Source: Terebella lapidaria
Taxonomy: Eukaryota; Annelida; Polychaeta; Terebellida; Terebellidae
Direction of reading: 5' to 3'
Assembly (NCBI GenBank): GCA_949152475.1
Contig: OX424567.1
Coordinates: 21,105,402-21,169,401, forward strand
Length of the DNA stretch: 64,000 nt
Shown here: one piece after another, positions 34,365 to 64,000 of the stretch
Layout of the letters: each line of letters begins with the position of its first letter
How positions within the stretch are numbered: position 1 is the stretch's first letter
The notes under the pieces: generated by a model
What the model was told of the DNA's origin: nothing
Databases searched by the model: none
What the model saw: only the letters and a program-made list of their open reading frames with translations
Made by a program: the position numbers and the translations under genes

Positions 34365-34790
34365 TAAAAATAATGTTAACTTATTCAGTTACAGCCAAAT
34401 ATCTCTACTGAACAAAACCTTTACCTTGTTGAGCTCAATAATAAATGTTTCTCGTCTTAACTATTATTATTGAGGTCAATGATAGATTTAACTAGCAAAA
34501 ATAATGTTAACTTATTTTGTTACAGCCATAAAATCTCTACTGGACAGAACCTTTACCTTGTTGAGCCCAATAATAAATATTTCTCGTCTTAACTATTTTT
34601 ATTGTGGTCAATAATAGACTTAACTAGTAATAATAATGTTAAATTATTCGGTTACACTCATGAAATCTGTACTGGACAAAACCTTCACCTTGTTGAGCTT
34701 AATAATAAATGTTTCTCATCTTAACTATTTTAATTGTGGTCTATAATAGACTTAACTAGTAAAATTAAGGTTAACTTATTTGATTATATC
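34365..34790. repeat. Tandem repeat, period about 131 bp
   Basis: Units start at about 34365, 34494, 34626 and 34758 with AATAATGTTAACTTATT-like sequence followed by CTTTACCTTGTTGAGC and AATAATAAATGTTTCTC. Confidence 0.8.
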
Positions 34791-35887
34791 GATTTGTTTT
34801 CACTAAAAACATCAGTTCTCTATTCTGAACAAGAATCCAGCGCTATTTGTTTTCATAGTACAGGGTATTGGATTGATCACAGATGTTCAAGTCGGTATTT
34901 TAGTGGTCGTAATAAGTTAGTCCGTTAACTAATTAATATTTATTCGGTCATTCTGAAAAACGATAGGTTTCGTGTGAGGGTCTTTCTCTCCGAGTCTGTG
35001 CGATTTCATCATCATTCATTGAAAACTCCCACTTGTAGAGCGTTCACAAGCCATGTGTGTTAAACAGGCTAATTTGAGCACAAAATGTGTCGCTAATCGG
35101 CCAATTTGGTTGCTATGGCAACCAAAATCGATAGGTGTCGTGATCTCACCATAGGACATGTCCATATAAAATATTATCAAAATCGGTTCAGATTTGCAAG
35201 CTGTAGCGCGTTCACAAGAAAGTGTCTGCGGACGCGGACGCGGCGGCGGCGGCGCGACGATCGTAAATCCATAGTATCCTCCGGGGGATACAATAATTAT
35301 CTGACAGATTTTGGAAATAGTTGGGAATGTCCAAAAATGATAATTTTTCAACAAAAAATCGTCGTTGTAACTAACATTCAAGTGTTTGGTTCAAATGTTT
35401 TTTTTTCTGCCGAGGCCAATATTTCAGATCAACTGTGACCACAAGTGATTTACCACTTACGGTCTTCTAAGGTCAACGCCCAAGATCATCAAAAGTCCAA
35501 AACGTTAGGATGGATGATGGCACTGCGCCGTGCCAATTGGTTATCAGTCAATAGGTTTAATGGCAAATAGTTTTTGAGGCCCGGTTGCCTAAGTTATAAT
35601 GCATATTTCAAGAAAAACATACGTTTACATTTGGAATTTGTATCAGATTGGCCATTTATGGCACTTCTTTAGATATTGGGCCAATGAATGGTCTGGCAAA
35701 ATGGTCAGGAAAATTTAATCTTGTCAAATGAATATTACAGTACAGTCCCAGATGGACGACTGACACAAAAACATGGCCCATATGGGCTGTTAAGCTGAAA
35801 ATTTGTTCAGAGTTGTATACAAGACTATTGAACAATACTGGCTAATCTGAATGTTGAAGACGACACTCTTCTTCAGGCGTATAAAAA

Positions 35888-37197
35888 GTATTTTATTCAG
35901 TGCCATGTACATACAGTATACCATCTGTCACTCTCCACAAACAAATTACATATTCACACTTGTACTCATACCATACAGGCTATATATAGATCAAACATGG
36001 TACATGTACATTAATTTCACTTTTCACCAAGGGGTGATTTTGCGGTGGAATTCAAGGGAATAATTAGTGGTGTGGAATTATATGTTTTGGAATGAGACTG
36101 AAGAATTAAAATCCACTGTATACATTGTGGCTATGAATGTTGATGATATATAAGTTATGGTATACCTGTACAATAATGACAGTAACTGTTTACAATTTCT
36201 AACAAACTTCAACAAAAAACCTATTCAGTATGTGCTTTTAAATGTAATTCACCATATGTACAAATTGAAACTTCCAGCTGTGAATTTCCAGCTCGATTAG
36301 CAAATACTGCACAATTGCACGCGTGATCCATATTCAACATAATACAACAAATTTAATTTTGAAGTAAATGAGATTATTTTCTTATCCAGCAAAGCTCATA
36401 CTTTTGAGATTTTATGTAAACACAAATCAGAACTGATGATCCGTACAATCACTAGAAATTCAACTATTTCTATAATAATATATAGATCTATAAAATATAT
36501 ATATATACACATAATAATTTATCAGATATGTGAATATTTGCAGCTGATATCAAAAAGTGATAAAAATTTGTCCAAAATATTTTTCATTCGCCAATCGGAC
36601 ACATTTTTTCTACATCGTGCCTGTCATAAAGTACATGCACATTGTGTTCATAACACCAGAGCAAGATATAATTTTGTACTTATCTACCGTATGCCACTAT
36701 ATCATATAGTCCAACATCTATGCATTCATACCATACACATTGAAAACGCACCTGCAGAAACTTTCATACTTTTCACAAAACATACCATAACTCAGCTAAT
36801 AGCACTGCTTTTGACATAATGAATATGCGAATTACATACACACAAAATGCTGGATGAACAATAATGAATGTTTGACATGGAAGGACAACACACTTCAATG
36901 GACACTTCGGCAAAACCAGGTGTATTTAGCTCATCAAAACAGAAAGATCATTGTGAATAAAATCAAACAGATAGAAACATATATCAATATCTGAATATAT
37001 ATTCAGGTCCTCATTAAACTCTTTGAGACAATTATTAGCTCAATAAAACAAATACAGCTTACAAATCATGACAAAACATTTTGATCCACTTTCAAGTTTT
37101 TGTACACTCCCCATGATTCTTTTACACATTTGAAATGTCACAATATAATTTCCAAATGACCTAAATTTTCACCAGAAGTGCCCTTCAAAGTTAACAA
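35888..37197 (-). other. Probable 3' UTR of the CNTNAP gene
   Basis: A/T-rich sequence directly after the minus-strand stop codon at 37198. A minus-strand AATAAA (plus-strand TTTATT) at about 35890 could be the poly(A) signal. Short open frames here look accidental. Confidence 0.4.
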
Positions 37198-55455
<18,258 letters not shown>

Positions 55456-55771
55456 CTCCGCTCAACTTTCGAGCCGACGATTTTAGTTTGCGAGTGATGA
55501 GGTCACGTGACTTGCTGGGAATCCCGCGAAGGTGCTGCCACCTGCTGGTGTATGCCGTGGTCAGACGGGTACATTATGAATGAACATTATGATATTAAAT
55601 TGATCATTTCAGAATGCCTGGGTATATTAATTTAATCTCACAGTCGCAATAAATTATGCACATGTAAAATTATATTACAGTAACGCTGTATCATACTTGA
55701 AGAAGTGGGCCAATGATAAAATTTTAGAAGTTAAAGCAAAAATATTACACTTGAGTGTAATATTTTTGGTT

Positions 55772-56682
55772 AAAGTACTAGTATAGTGAAAATATGATAT
55801 GAACTTATATGAAAGATCTCATTGATCTGAGCAAAATGTTTTTTACGGCATGTAAATATCACAATCCGTTCAAAAGTTATAACACTTTAAAAACTGAAAT
55901 CGGCAAATTTTCTTTTTCAAACCAATTTAATTGATTAATTTGCAAATGAGATATTCATGACGTCATCGGGGGAAGCTATTTTAATTAGGTACTTTGATAT
56001 GTATCATTTATTCATTTAATGTTATTTTCATTCATCAAAACTTATTTTATACAGATTTTAATATGAATAATCAGTGTTTTCACTTTTTCTGTTGTTGTCA
56101 AGGTAACCAGTGACCTGGTATGACCCATAGCAACCATGGTTGCTAGGGCCAGAAACCCACTTAGAACAGGGTATGCACAAATAAAAATGGTGCCAACTTG
56201 AGCTCTATAATAATTTATTTCATCAATAATCGACAGAAAGTTTGTGGATAGACTGACTTGGCAGTTAATGGCCATGGCAACCATGGGTAACTAAGGCTAT
56301 AGGGAACAACTGGTAACCATAGCAACATTACAATTTGTGTGGATATTGACTATGTATGGTAATAATAATATGCACTAGTCAGATAGTCATAACCTTCAAT
56401 AAGAATCATTATACATGTATCATGGCTTGAAATATCCTAATTAAAATTTGTTCCCCTTGTGATGTCATGAATTCTCATTAGCATCTAATTTGTATGTTAA
56501 TGAGTTACTAAAACTTTTCAAGTGGCTTCTGTAATGTAGTGCCAGAATGGCAGTTTCAAATGGCTGTAACTTTTGAACGGATAGAGATATTGATATATCG
56601 CAGACCATTTTGCTCAGATCAATGAGATCTTTCATATAACAAAACATGATGTTTTCACTTTACTAGTACTTTAAATTGTGAG
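55772..56682. mobile_element. Fold-back element upstream of the CNTNAP start
   Basis: Arms of about 200 bp (55772-55970 and 56465-56682) are inverted copies sharing ATATGAAAGATCTCATTGAT, CTGAGCAAAATG and CCGTTCAAAAGTTA. The left arm starts about 315 bp upstream of the start codon. A 24-bp near-palindrome sits beside it at 55741-55764. Confidence 0.78.
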
Positions 56683-57079
56683 TAAATCTTCAAATCAATA
56701 CACAAGACCCAGTGTCACGCAGGTTAGGCCAAAAAATGTTTCAAGTTTCTCCAGACTTCACGCAAAAACAAATACTGAACATGCACACATTCTGTCTGTG
56801 ATGATTATTGAAATATCAAACATTCGTTCTGGTTTTATTGGTGAACTCAAGGAATCAAGGTTATCCAAGGTCAAGGCTACTAGAAGATGTAACATCAAAA
56901 CCTATTTACTTAATATAAACCGATTATGCCTTTCGACTCCAAATCAACGCAATAGGTTCATTGTGAGCATATATTTGTTGGAATTTATTGGATTCCATTT
57001 TGGACTGAAATTTAACATGGAGTTAGATTGCGAACTTTTTCACCTTTTGAGATTGAATTCTGAAATTTGGTGAAAAATT

Positions 57080-60000
57080 GCAACTTGATGCTCAATTATG
57101 AATTTGACACACAAAACTTTGAGTTGATCCATTGATCCAAAACGAAACTACAGCCAAAAAGTGTGTTTCGCTGATACATGAACTTGACTTTACCATTCTA
57201 TAAGATAGTTTGCTCCAAAAATGAACTTGTACAATTATTGACGACACAGAAAAAAAATAAAATCCAGTAGGTAATGTTTAAATCTGGGAATATGCAAAAT
57301 TGACTAGTTTTATATAATATTGTGATAATTTAAAGAGAAATCGTTAGGCCAGACAAGATATATTCGTCGTATGAATGATGTTTATGGGCAGGTGTGAAAT
57401 AGTCAAAGAAAGACAAACTCGGTGACAACATTGACAACGTTTCGTTTATAATACATACACCCCAGGTCTTGAAAATAGCTTGCATTTTATACTCAACATA
57501 TAGAGAAATAGGCTGCAAAGTAGTGTACAAGTCGATAGTATCACAGGAAGTGGGCGTGTCCTCTCATCGCCCAATAGTTGTACAGTAAAAACATGCCACA
57601 CATATAGGACATACACATCACACCGTATACTAGATAAGAAAGGATATACAAAAACAACGCAGTATACACAAACATGATCGATGTAGCAAAAAGGATACAA
57701 TGTATACCTCCTACCAACAACACATCTATAAAGTGGTAACTGTTTTTTCCATAGCTCTAGTGTTTGGTTTTACTTTGTTTATAAGTGGCAACAGTCGCAA
57801 AATTCAGTCACCACAGACGGAAAGCATTGATATATAGTACACGCTTCCACGAAATTTCACTATACTTTCATCTATATTTTGTACTCTTCTATTACTTCAC
57901 TGTAAGTTCTAGAACCCTGAAAGTTGTGATTAATACAGATTTTATCCGAGTATTGTAAACTTGTTTTCGGCATTGCGCCAACTACTTACTTGACTCTAAG
58001 TAAGTTTATAACTTGATTAAAATACTGCTTACACCACTGTCTATCCGATAACTATTGCTATATCATTGCGAAATCTACAAATCTTCGACATTATTGCAAC
58101 TTTAAATGCAGATAACAATTGTTGGCAATTGATAAAACAGCAGTTTTTCCCCGTCTCCACATCATAGAATCATACTGGTCAACATGAGATCATCAGAGGT
58201 CCATTCAAAATATCGCTATACTGGTGATTCTTTGCTGAAATTTTTACACATACGATACATAAACTATTTAAACGATGCCTGTGCTTCTTCAAGGCAGCGT
58301 GGATGATATGACAAATTGATTCAATTTCCACATCGTACAAAAAAGCGAACGCAAACATTTTGTACCAAAATACATAAATGGTAGACATAATACCCTTAGT
58401 TATCTAAAAATCTTGTCTTGTAAAAAATTCTCACATTTATCCTAACTGATTTATAAAATCTTTTATTTGGAAAACAGCTCTTAGGATTTGGTACCTTATT
58501 GACAAAAATCATTGACACAACATTTATAATACAGTATATGATCTAAATTACATGTCAAATGATTGCATGTTTTCATTATTATTAATAATAATCTTCACAA
58601 CAATATCAGATCCGTGACAATTAAATGGCCTAAAGTATAAGTATCTTCACATGGACCATACAGGTTTTTTTATTTTGAAGCTTTTACAATGATGCGTCCA
58701 TTTTTACAGCCTGCATCCATTTCTCATTTGTATAAAACCTATGGACATAGAATCATTTGTGACAATCTTGGATAAGCAAAGATAGTTCCAGAATAGAAAA
58801 ATTTTCCCAACAGATTATTTGTTGCAAGCTGATATGTGACTTGATGCTCAACATCAATGACATATTATATCTCTGCACTGTTCGACCCGAGAACAATCTC
58901 GGAACATTTTAGTCAAAGCCGACAACAACAGGTAGTTTGCACCCCCAGGTACTTATAGTAACTGAATACCGATCCAGTGGACACAAACATACATATTTCC
59001 TAGCTAAACATCGCCACCCGTGTATACACCAACACGTGCATATAGTTCTTTCCTGGAGATTTGAGACAAGGAACCGTAGAAGATAAGCATTGACAGCGGC
59101 GTACATCCAACAAATGGAATAGCCACAGCACTGCATCGACAGAGGGAGGAGACTCAATAGACACAACCACCACATTTTGCCATTACTCTTCATGAACACA
59201 GTATGGCTCAAATTTTCGAATCCTGGAACGAAAACATTGTGACAGGGCTCAGCAGACAAAACTGTTCGCTGATTGGTTGATTGTTTCCATCATTGAAGCA
59301 ATTTGACATTTTCACAAAAGCACTACAACGAAAGTTTGCTTCTCGCTTGATACAAACGCCTATTTACCTGTGACCTCGACAGTATCCAGAGTAACATAGA
59401 ACATGGCTGGAACAACATTAGTTTTGATTGGTTAACAACCTAAGACATAAATAAGCACTATCTTGGTATAACTCAAGCAAACAACACACAATAGAAAGAG
59501 TTAGACACCATCCGACAAAAATCATGACAAGATCTGCTGCGCGGATCATCACCATGACAACCTCAGAGATCAATGTGGGGGGGGGGGGGGGTGATGCACT
59601 CTCACATAGCCGTAACCATGGTAACTGCTCAAAGCCTCAACAAACGACACTATAACAACGAGACAACAGCTTCATACATCTCTATCAATGAAAAAAGCAA
59701 ACAAACATGTTAACTAACTATTAGCATCACTCGGCTTAACAATTCCCCTATGATTTGTCTTGAAACTTCAACCGAACAAACCAGTCTGCTAATTTGACAG
59801 TGTGTACTTGCAAACACTATTCCCTACAAATCTGTATTGAAATTTTCAATGGGGTCAGTCCTGAACATTAATTGATAAAACATCAGTCACAATAGCATTT
59901 CTATAGACTCTCTTGTGACTCTCAGAGATTTCAACATGTGAATGAACCCCTGTAGGTAAGAAACTCTCTCAGATAAGACCTTGTGGTCTTCAAACACAGG

Positions 60001-60539
60001 TCTATCGGAAGTAGAGAACTTCACATGATCATCTGAAACATGTAGACTTGAATTATATGACATCCCGGTAATCAACTGAGCCATTGATATGCTGGAAAAT
60101 GTACAAATGTACTCTTGATATTTTTGATCTGCTTTAAAAGATATGACAAAACGTACACAGAACGTACATGTACACAAATACTTTGAATGCTTTTGTGATT
60201 ATTCATACCATTGCAGGCAATATCAAATGTTTAATATCTAAAATCCTACAGTTTTTATCGTACAAGGCCAGAGCTTCACAATTCAAGTAATTATCCATAA
60301 CAAAATACACAATGTATGTATGAAGATTGCACAGCAAAAATGACAAAAACATATCTCTCTAATATGAACAGACTAAAGATGGCATATACAGCTCCCCACT
60401 TCTGTTTGAAGGTAAACAAGTGCATGGGTTGGGGTTGATGTGCACACGGTATATAATAATATGTTACCTAACAAGCAAAATAACAAACGGCTACTCAATC
60501 AAGTTACATGGGATAAATTTTGGCTAGAGAACAATATGT
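57080..60539. other. No gene recognised; includes likely R3HDM 3' UTR
   Basis: A/T-rich sequence with a G run at 59577-59591. Open frames such as 58909-59259 (minus, 116 codons, Cys-rich) and 57446-57723 match nothing and have no splice support. The part just below 60540 should be the 3' UTR of the R3HDM gene. Confidence 0.4.
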
Positions 60540-63500
60540 TCAGCTGGTTTGCTGCTCGGTTATTGTATCGAGATCCTGCACTTGATCGGGGCCTCTAGCG
60601 GACACCGGTCGAAGCTGGTACATTGAGTTTTTATGGGTGTGGAGTGCCTGGTTGCGGGAACTCTCCGAGTCGTACAGAGCTAGGATGGTGAACTGTGAAG
60701 CGAGCGTGGGAGCTGATGCAGCCTCCTGACTGAGGGGCTGGCATTGGATCGATGCTCCGCCATTGGCTAGTTCTCCAAGGTATCTTTCCAGCTCATCGAG
60801 CCTCAAGGTCGCGGGAAGGTCGCACACCTCCAGCGCGGGTTTGCTGACCACTGTAAGAGGAATAGACGACAATGTAGCAATAGGCACAGATCAGTGTATC
60901 AGCGATTATACATGTGATGGAAGGGGGTGGGGGGGGGGGGTTGAGGGCCACACCACAAGACAACACAACAAATCCTTATCTACTGCTACTAATCTGCCAC
61001 CTATTTCTCTTACAATATTGACAAAACACTGCTCACGAACACAATGAAAATACGCAACTGAAAACTCCTAAAAACAAACTCTTAACTACTTAGTAACAAA
61101 ACATAATTTTCGGGATGAAAATGAGAGAAACCAACCTGGAGAATTTCAAGAACCCTACCAAATTTATCCTGTTATGATTATTCACACTAAGATTCTGGTT
61201 GGAAACTTCTGAGCACCAAGCTTCTGAATGGGAATAGGTCTGTTGATAAACACACAGCCAAGCATCACTACAGCAGACTAAATTGGCCACAAGATCAGAA
61301 AACGAATAAATCTGTTTACTTTCAAAAATTATCTAGTTGAACTGAATATTATTGAGTTTATCATTATCAGGAATTTGATACATTTTCGATAGTACTGCAC
61401 TACATGAATGCACAAGTGCAAGCCTACAACATCTGGCTAAATGTTATCAAAACTGTTGTCAAGTGCATAAATATTGTAAAACATTAATTCACACATGAGA
61501 ATCATTATCTGTTAACGTTAACATTAACGTTATTAGTATTATCAGTTAAATTCTGTTACTTATTGTCAAAGTGCAAAGTACATAAAACAAATACACTTAA
61601 ATAATACTTATATCTACAAAATGGAACCGAGAAATAAACGAAATGAAAGAACAGAAAGGCGCTTCACCACCGAGGCCACACATACACGATTCTTCATTAC
61701 TTTCCGTACTTTCCCCTGTACTAAGGGGCGAGGAGCTGCCCTGTTCTCGACCCGTTTTAGAGCCGAGCTTACGACTTTTGTTTGAGTTTGGGATTGCGGC
61801 ACCACGAGGTCCACTAGTGTGACCGGGAGGCGTTGGTAACCTGCGGACAGCAGTCACAAGCTTTGTATGAACACCTTATGATTTTTCAAGACAACATTCA
61901 TTGGCAGGTGCTTTTGGTAACTTTAAGATTCCCACAGTCTTGGATAATTTCAAGCTGACCTTGTTCTTTGTGCTGAGAACAATGGTTGGATCTGAGGTCG
62001 CGTGCCGACTTGTAAAGGCTGCCCGATATACCGTGAGTCTCCTAAAGCATGCAAAAAGTCTCCATTACAATTCACAAGAATTGATGCCTAGATGAGGTCA
62101 TATTGCGTAGAGGAGTATGAAATACTGTACACTCACCAATCTGAACTGCAGGAGCACGAAGCACAGGCACCTGTGTGGCCGCCCCAGGGCCCATCGCCTG
62201 GGCGTTGATTGGGCTCCACATGGGTGGAACCCGCGGCCCGGTGACACAACCTGCCTGGGGGGTGGGAGCCGGCTGATTGCCCTGGGGCACTCGAGGCCCT
62301 GATGCCTGCCCTTGGGCACCTGTGTAGCTAAAAGACACATACTGCTGCGGGTTAACTGCGGCTACACTGGGCACATGCTGTCCTAGATGCTGTCCGACAG
62401 TGTTGAGGCTGGGCTGGTTGTGAGGAATTCCTGCGCTGAGACTAGATGTAGTGCCTTGGGTAGGAGGGGACTTGGGTCGGTATGGACCCTGCGAGGCCTG
62501 GTAGTGTCCTTGACTGGGCGTCCCGCTCACGAAAGCGCCCGCCACAAGGCGAGGGCCACTGTTACCATGGTTACTATTCACCGGCACAAAGCCCTGCACC
62601 TGTCCATATGAGGCAGGGTTGTCAACGACACCCCCTTGCGCTCCCGTGTAGCCACTATAGCCCCCCTGACTGGAGCCCAACTCAGAGGCTGGGTACTGCT
62701 GGGGGAGGTCTCCAGCGAAGGTCCCTTGGGCGCCAAGAACGGCCGTCTGAGATGGGAACTGTTGTTGCTGGTATTCCACTGACTGTACCGTTAGGTGTGA
62801 CAGCTGCGACTGATATGTGCTTGGTCCTGTAGCACCATACTGTCCTTGGGCTGAGCCGCCAGCACCGCCACCTTCCAGCTGCTGTTGACCCTGGGACTGT
62901 GTGTAAGGCTGATACATGATCCGAATGGGACCGCCACTAGACGATGGGTTAAATGGCACCTACGGAACAGAATCAATGCAGGATTTTTGTTAGTCACAAA
63001 CATCGAGCCAAACACAGTTTTATCTCTTAAACAACAACTGTTAAACAGAATCACTGAAAATTTGCAGGACTCTTAGTTCTTTCTTTTATACATTTGTTTG
63101 TTAAAAACCACTGGAACTGCACAGATGACTGTTGCAAAAATGAAGAGTTTGTACTGCAGACCTGTGGGTGAGGAGGCTGAAGGAAGGGCGGCTGGCCCAT
63201 GTGTTGCTGCTGGTTGCTAGGAGGCACCCCATAGACCTGGTTAGGAGCCTGCTCTGAGCTCCCGTAGAGACCCTGGGGCGGAGGCTGGGGCTGTGCGGGA
63301 GCTTCATACATGGTCTGGGCCGCCGGGGGGTCAGGAGGTAAGCTTTCTGTGGAGTGCTGCGGGGTCAACACTACTGACCCGTGTGTGGGGACACCTTCTG
63401 ACTCCTGCTCATGAGTAAATGAAGTCTTGTGATACAAAACGACACACACACTTGTAATAGTTGACTGGAACTTTTGGGAGCATTTATTTAAATTCTTCGC

Positions 63501-63861
63501 GGGTGACAAATACGCCTAGGAATTTAAGAAAGCAACATGACTTCTAATTATAAATCTATTTTAATGTATTCTAATCATATTTTTGTGACATCACTTCCCG
63601 TTAGCACGCCTCCATTCACTACTAAAACTGTTACATTCCAAACCGTGCGACTCACAAAGCTGTGCTGTTGCGGTATGTTGACAATGGGTGGTGCCATCTG
63701 TGGCTGTGGGGCAGGCTGATCTGTGTAGGAAGCAGTGAAGTTTGTGGGGGGTTGGGCGCGCGGCCGGGAACCCTGAGGGAACTGGCCCCCAACACCCTGT
63801 TGTCCTGGCAAACCTGATCCCCATCGAAATAGACTCCCATCCTTGTTGACATATGGTTCTT
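60540..63861 (-). CDS. R3HDM: R3H-domain protein (R3HDM1/2, encore family), C-terminal part
   Basis: Six exons, transcript order: 63656-63861, 63162-63404, 62137-62959, 61960-62041, 61668-61840, 60540-60850 (stop). All are GT-AG with matching phases; the gene continues 5' beyond the window. The first four exons encode a long Gln/Pro/Gly-rich region typical of R3HDM proteins. Exon 61960-62041 gives GDSRYIGQPLQ, aligning with the GDGRYSLLGQPLQ block of vertebrate R3HDM2. The last exon encodes the conserved C-terminal module LEVCDLPATLRLDELERYL, then GGASIQC, then FTILALYDSESSRNQALHTH, then YQLRPVSA, the counterpart of LEVTDLP...GAKIQW...YTIVAVF in R3HDM2. These are cytoplasmic RNA-associated proteins. 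The R3H and SUZ domains lie upstream of the window. Confidence 0.88.
61960..62041 (-). CDS. R3HDM: R3HDM small exon (82 nt)
   Basis: Found by phase: the donor at 62136 leaves one base and the acceptor at 61841 needs two. This 82-nt exon, with acceptor CTTTAG and donor AAG/GTCAGC, solves the mismatch exactly and restores the conserved GQPLQ block. Confidence 0.85.
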
Positions 63862-64000
63862 CTGTAAAATATCAGGACAGATTTCAAACATGTGATGCTA
63901 AGCACTAAAACATGCTAAAACCCAGAATGACTCTAGAAGCTAATTCGGTTGGGCTGTCTCGTAAGATTCCTGAACATTGTTTCCATGCATTTGATTTCTA

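Larger units (their letters stand above)
33256..35850. other. Gene-free stretch with two tandem arrays
   Basis: Noncoding. Repeats of about 120 bp at 34100-34360 are followed by repeats of about 131 bp at 34365-34790. A GGACGCGGACGCGGCGGCGG simple stretch lies near 35229. Confidence 0.5.

Noticed and set aside
36436..36819. 127-codon plus-strand frame
   Set aside because: A/T-rich low-complexity sequence in the probable CNTNAP 3' UTR; matches nothing.
58909..59259. 116-codon Cys-rich minus-strand frame
   Set aside because: No signal peptide at the start, no splice sites and no family match; probably accidental.

Overview
The window is animal nuclear DNA. Its genes are split by GT-AG introns and encode metazoan-only families. 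The best guess is a marine invertebrate deuterostome such as a lancelet; this rests on gene content and transposon style, not on a species marker. Nearly all host coding sequence is on the minus strand. I rebuilt exon chains by matching splice sites and checking that reading phase carries across every junction.

Host genes: the 3' end of a C1q-domain gene (plus strand, 1280-1804); LZTFL1, the BBSome regulator, complete except for its start exon (minus, 9215-11577); a complete contactin-associated protein / neurexin IV gene with 22 coding exons and about 1352 residues (minus, 37198-55455); and the 3' half of an R3HDM1/2-type gene (minus, 60540-63861, continuing past the window edge).

Mobile DNA fills much of the rest. 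At 5433-5952 is a fold-back element built of about 21 short palindromes. At 12.6-19.6 kb lies a P element with inverted repeats of about 0.5 kb and a THAP-plus-DDE transposase in nine exons, with one apparent 1-nt frameshift. At 20345-31045 is a young LTR retrotransposon: two 623-bp LTRs with two differences seen, a CTTA target duplication, gag, and an integrase of Ty3/gypsy type. It has no protease, reverse transcriptase or RNase H, and it carries a large extra ORF of unknown function. At 42.2-48.7 kb is a DIRS-type tyrosine-recombinase retrotransposon with open gag, RT-RNase H and recombinase frames. It lies inside intron 8 of the CNTNAP gene, 13 nt from the splice acceptor. Smaller inverted-repeat elements occupy introns 1 and 3 and the promoter-proximal flank of the same gene.

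The strongest leads for something undescribed are in the 20-31 kb LTR element. They are its extra ORF; a dense, strand-biased CGGAC motif running through coding and noncoding parts; and three internal copies of its own polypurine tract placed where the pol domains are missing. The second lead is the pair of transposons ending 13 and 27 nt upstream of two CNTNAP splice acceptors.
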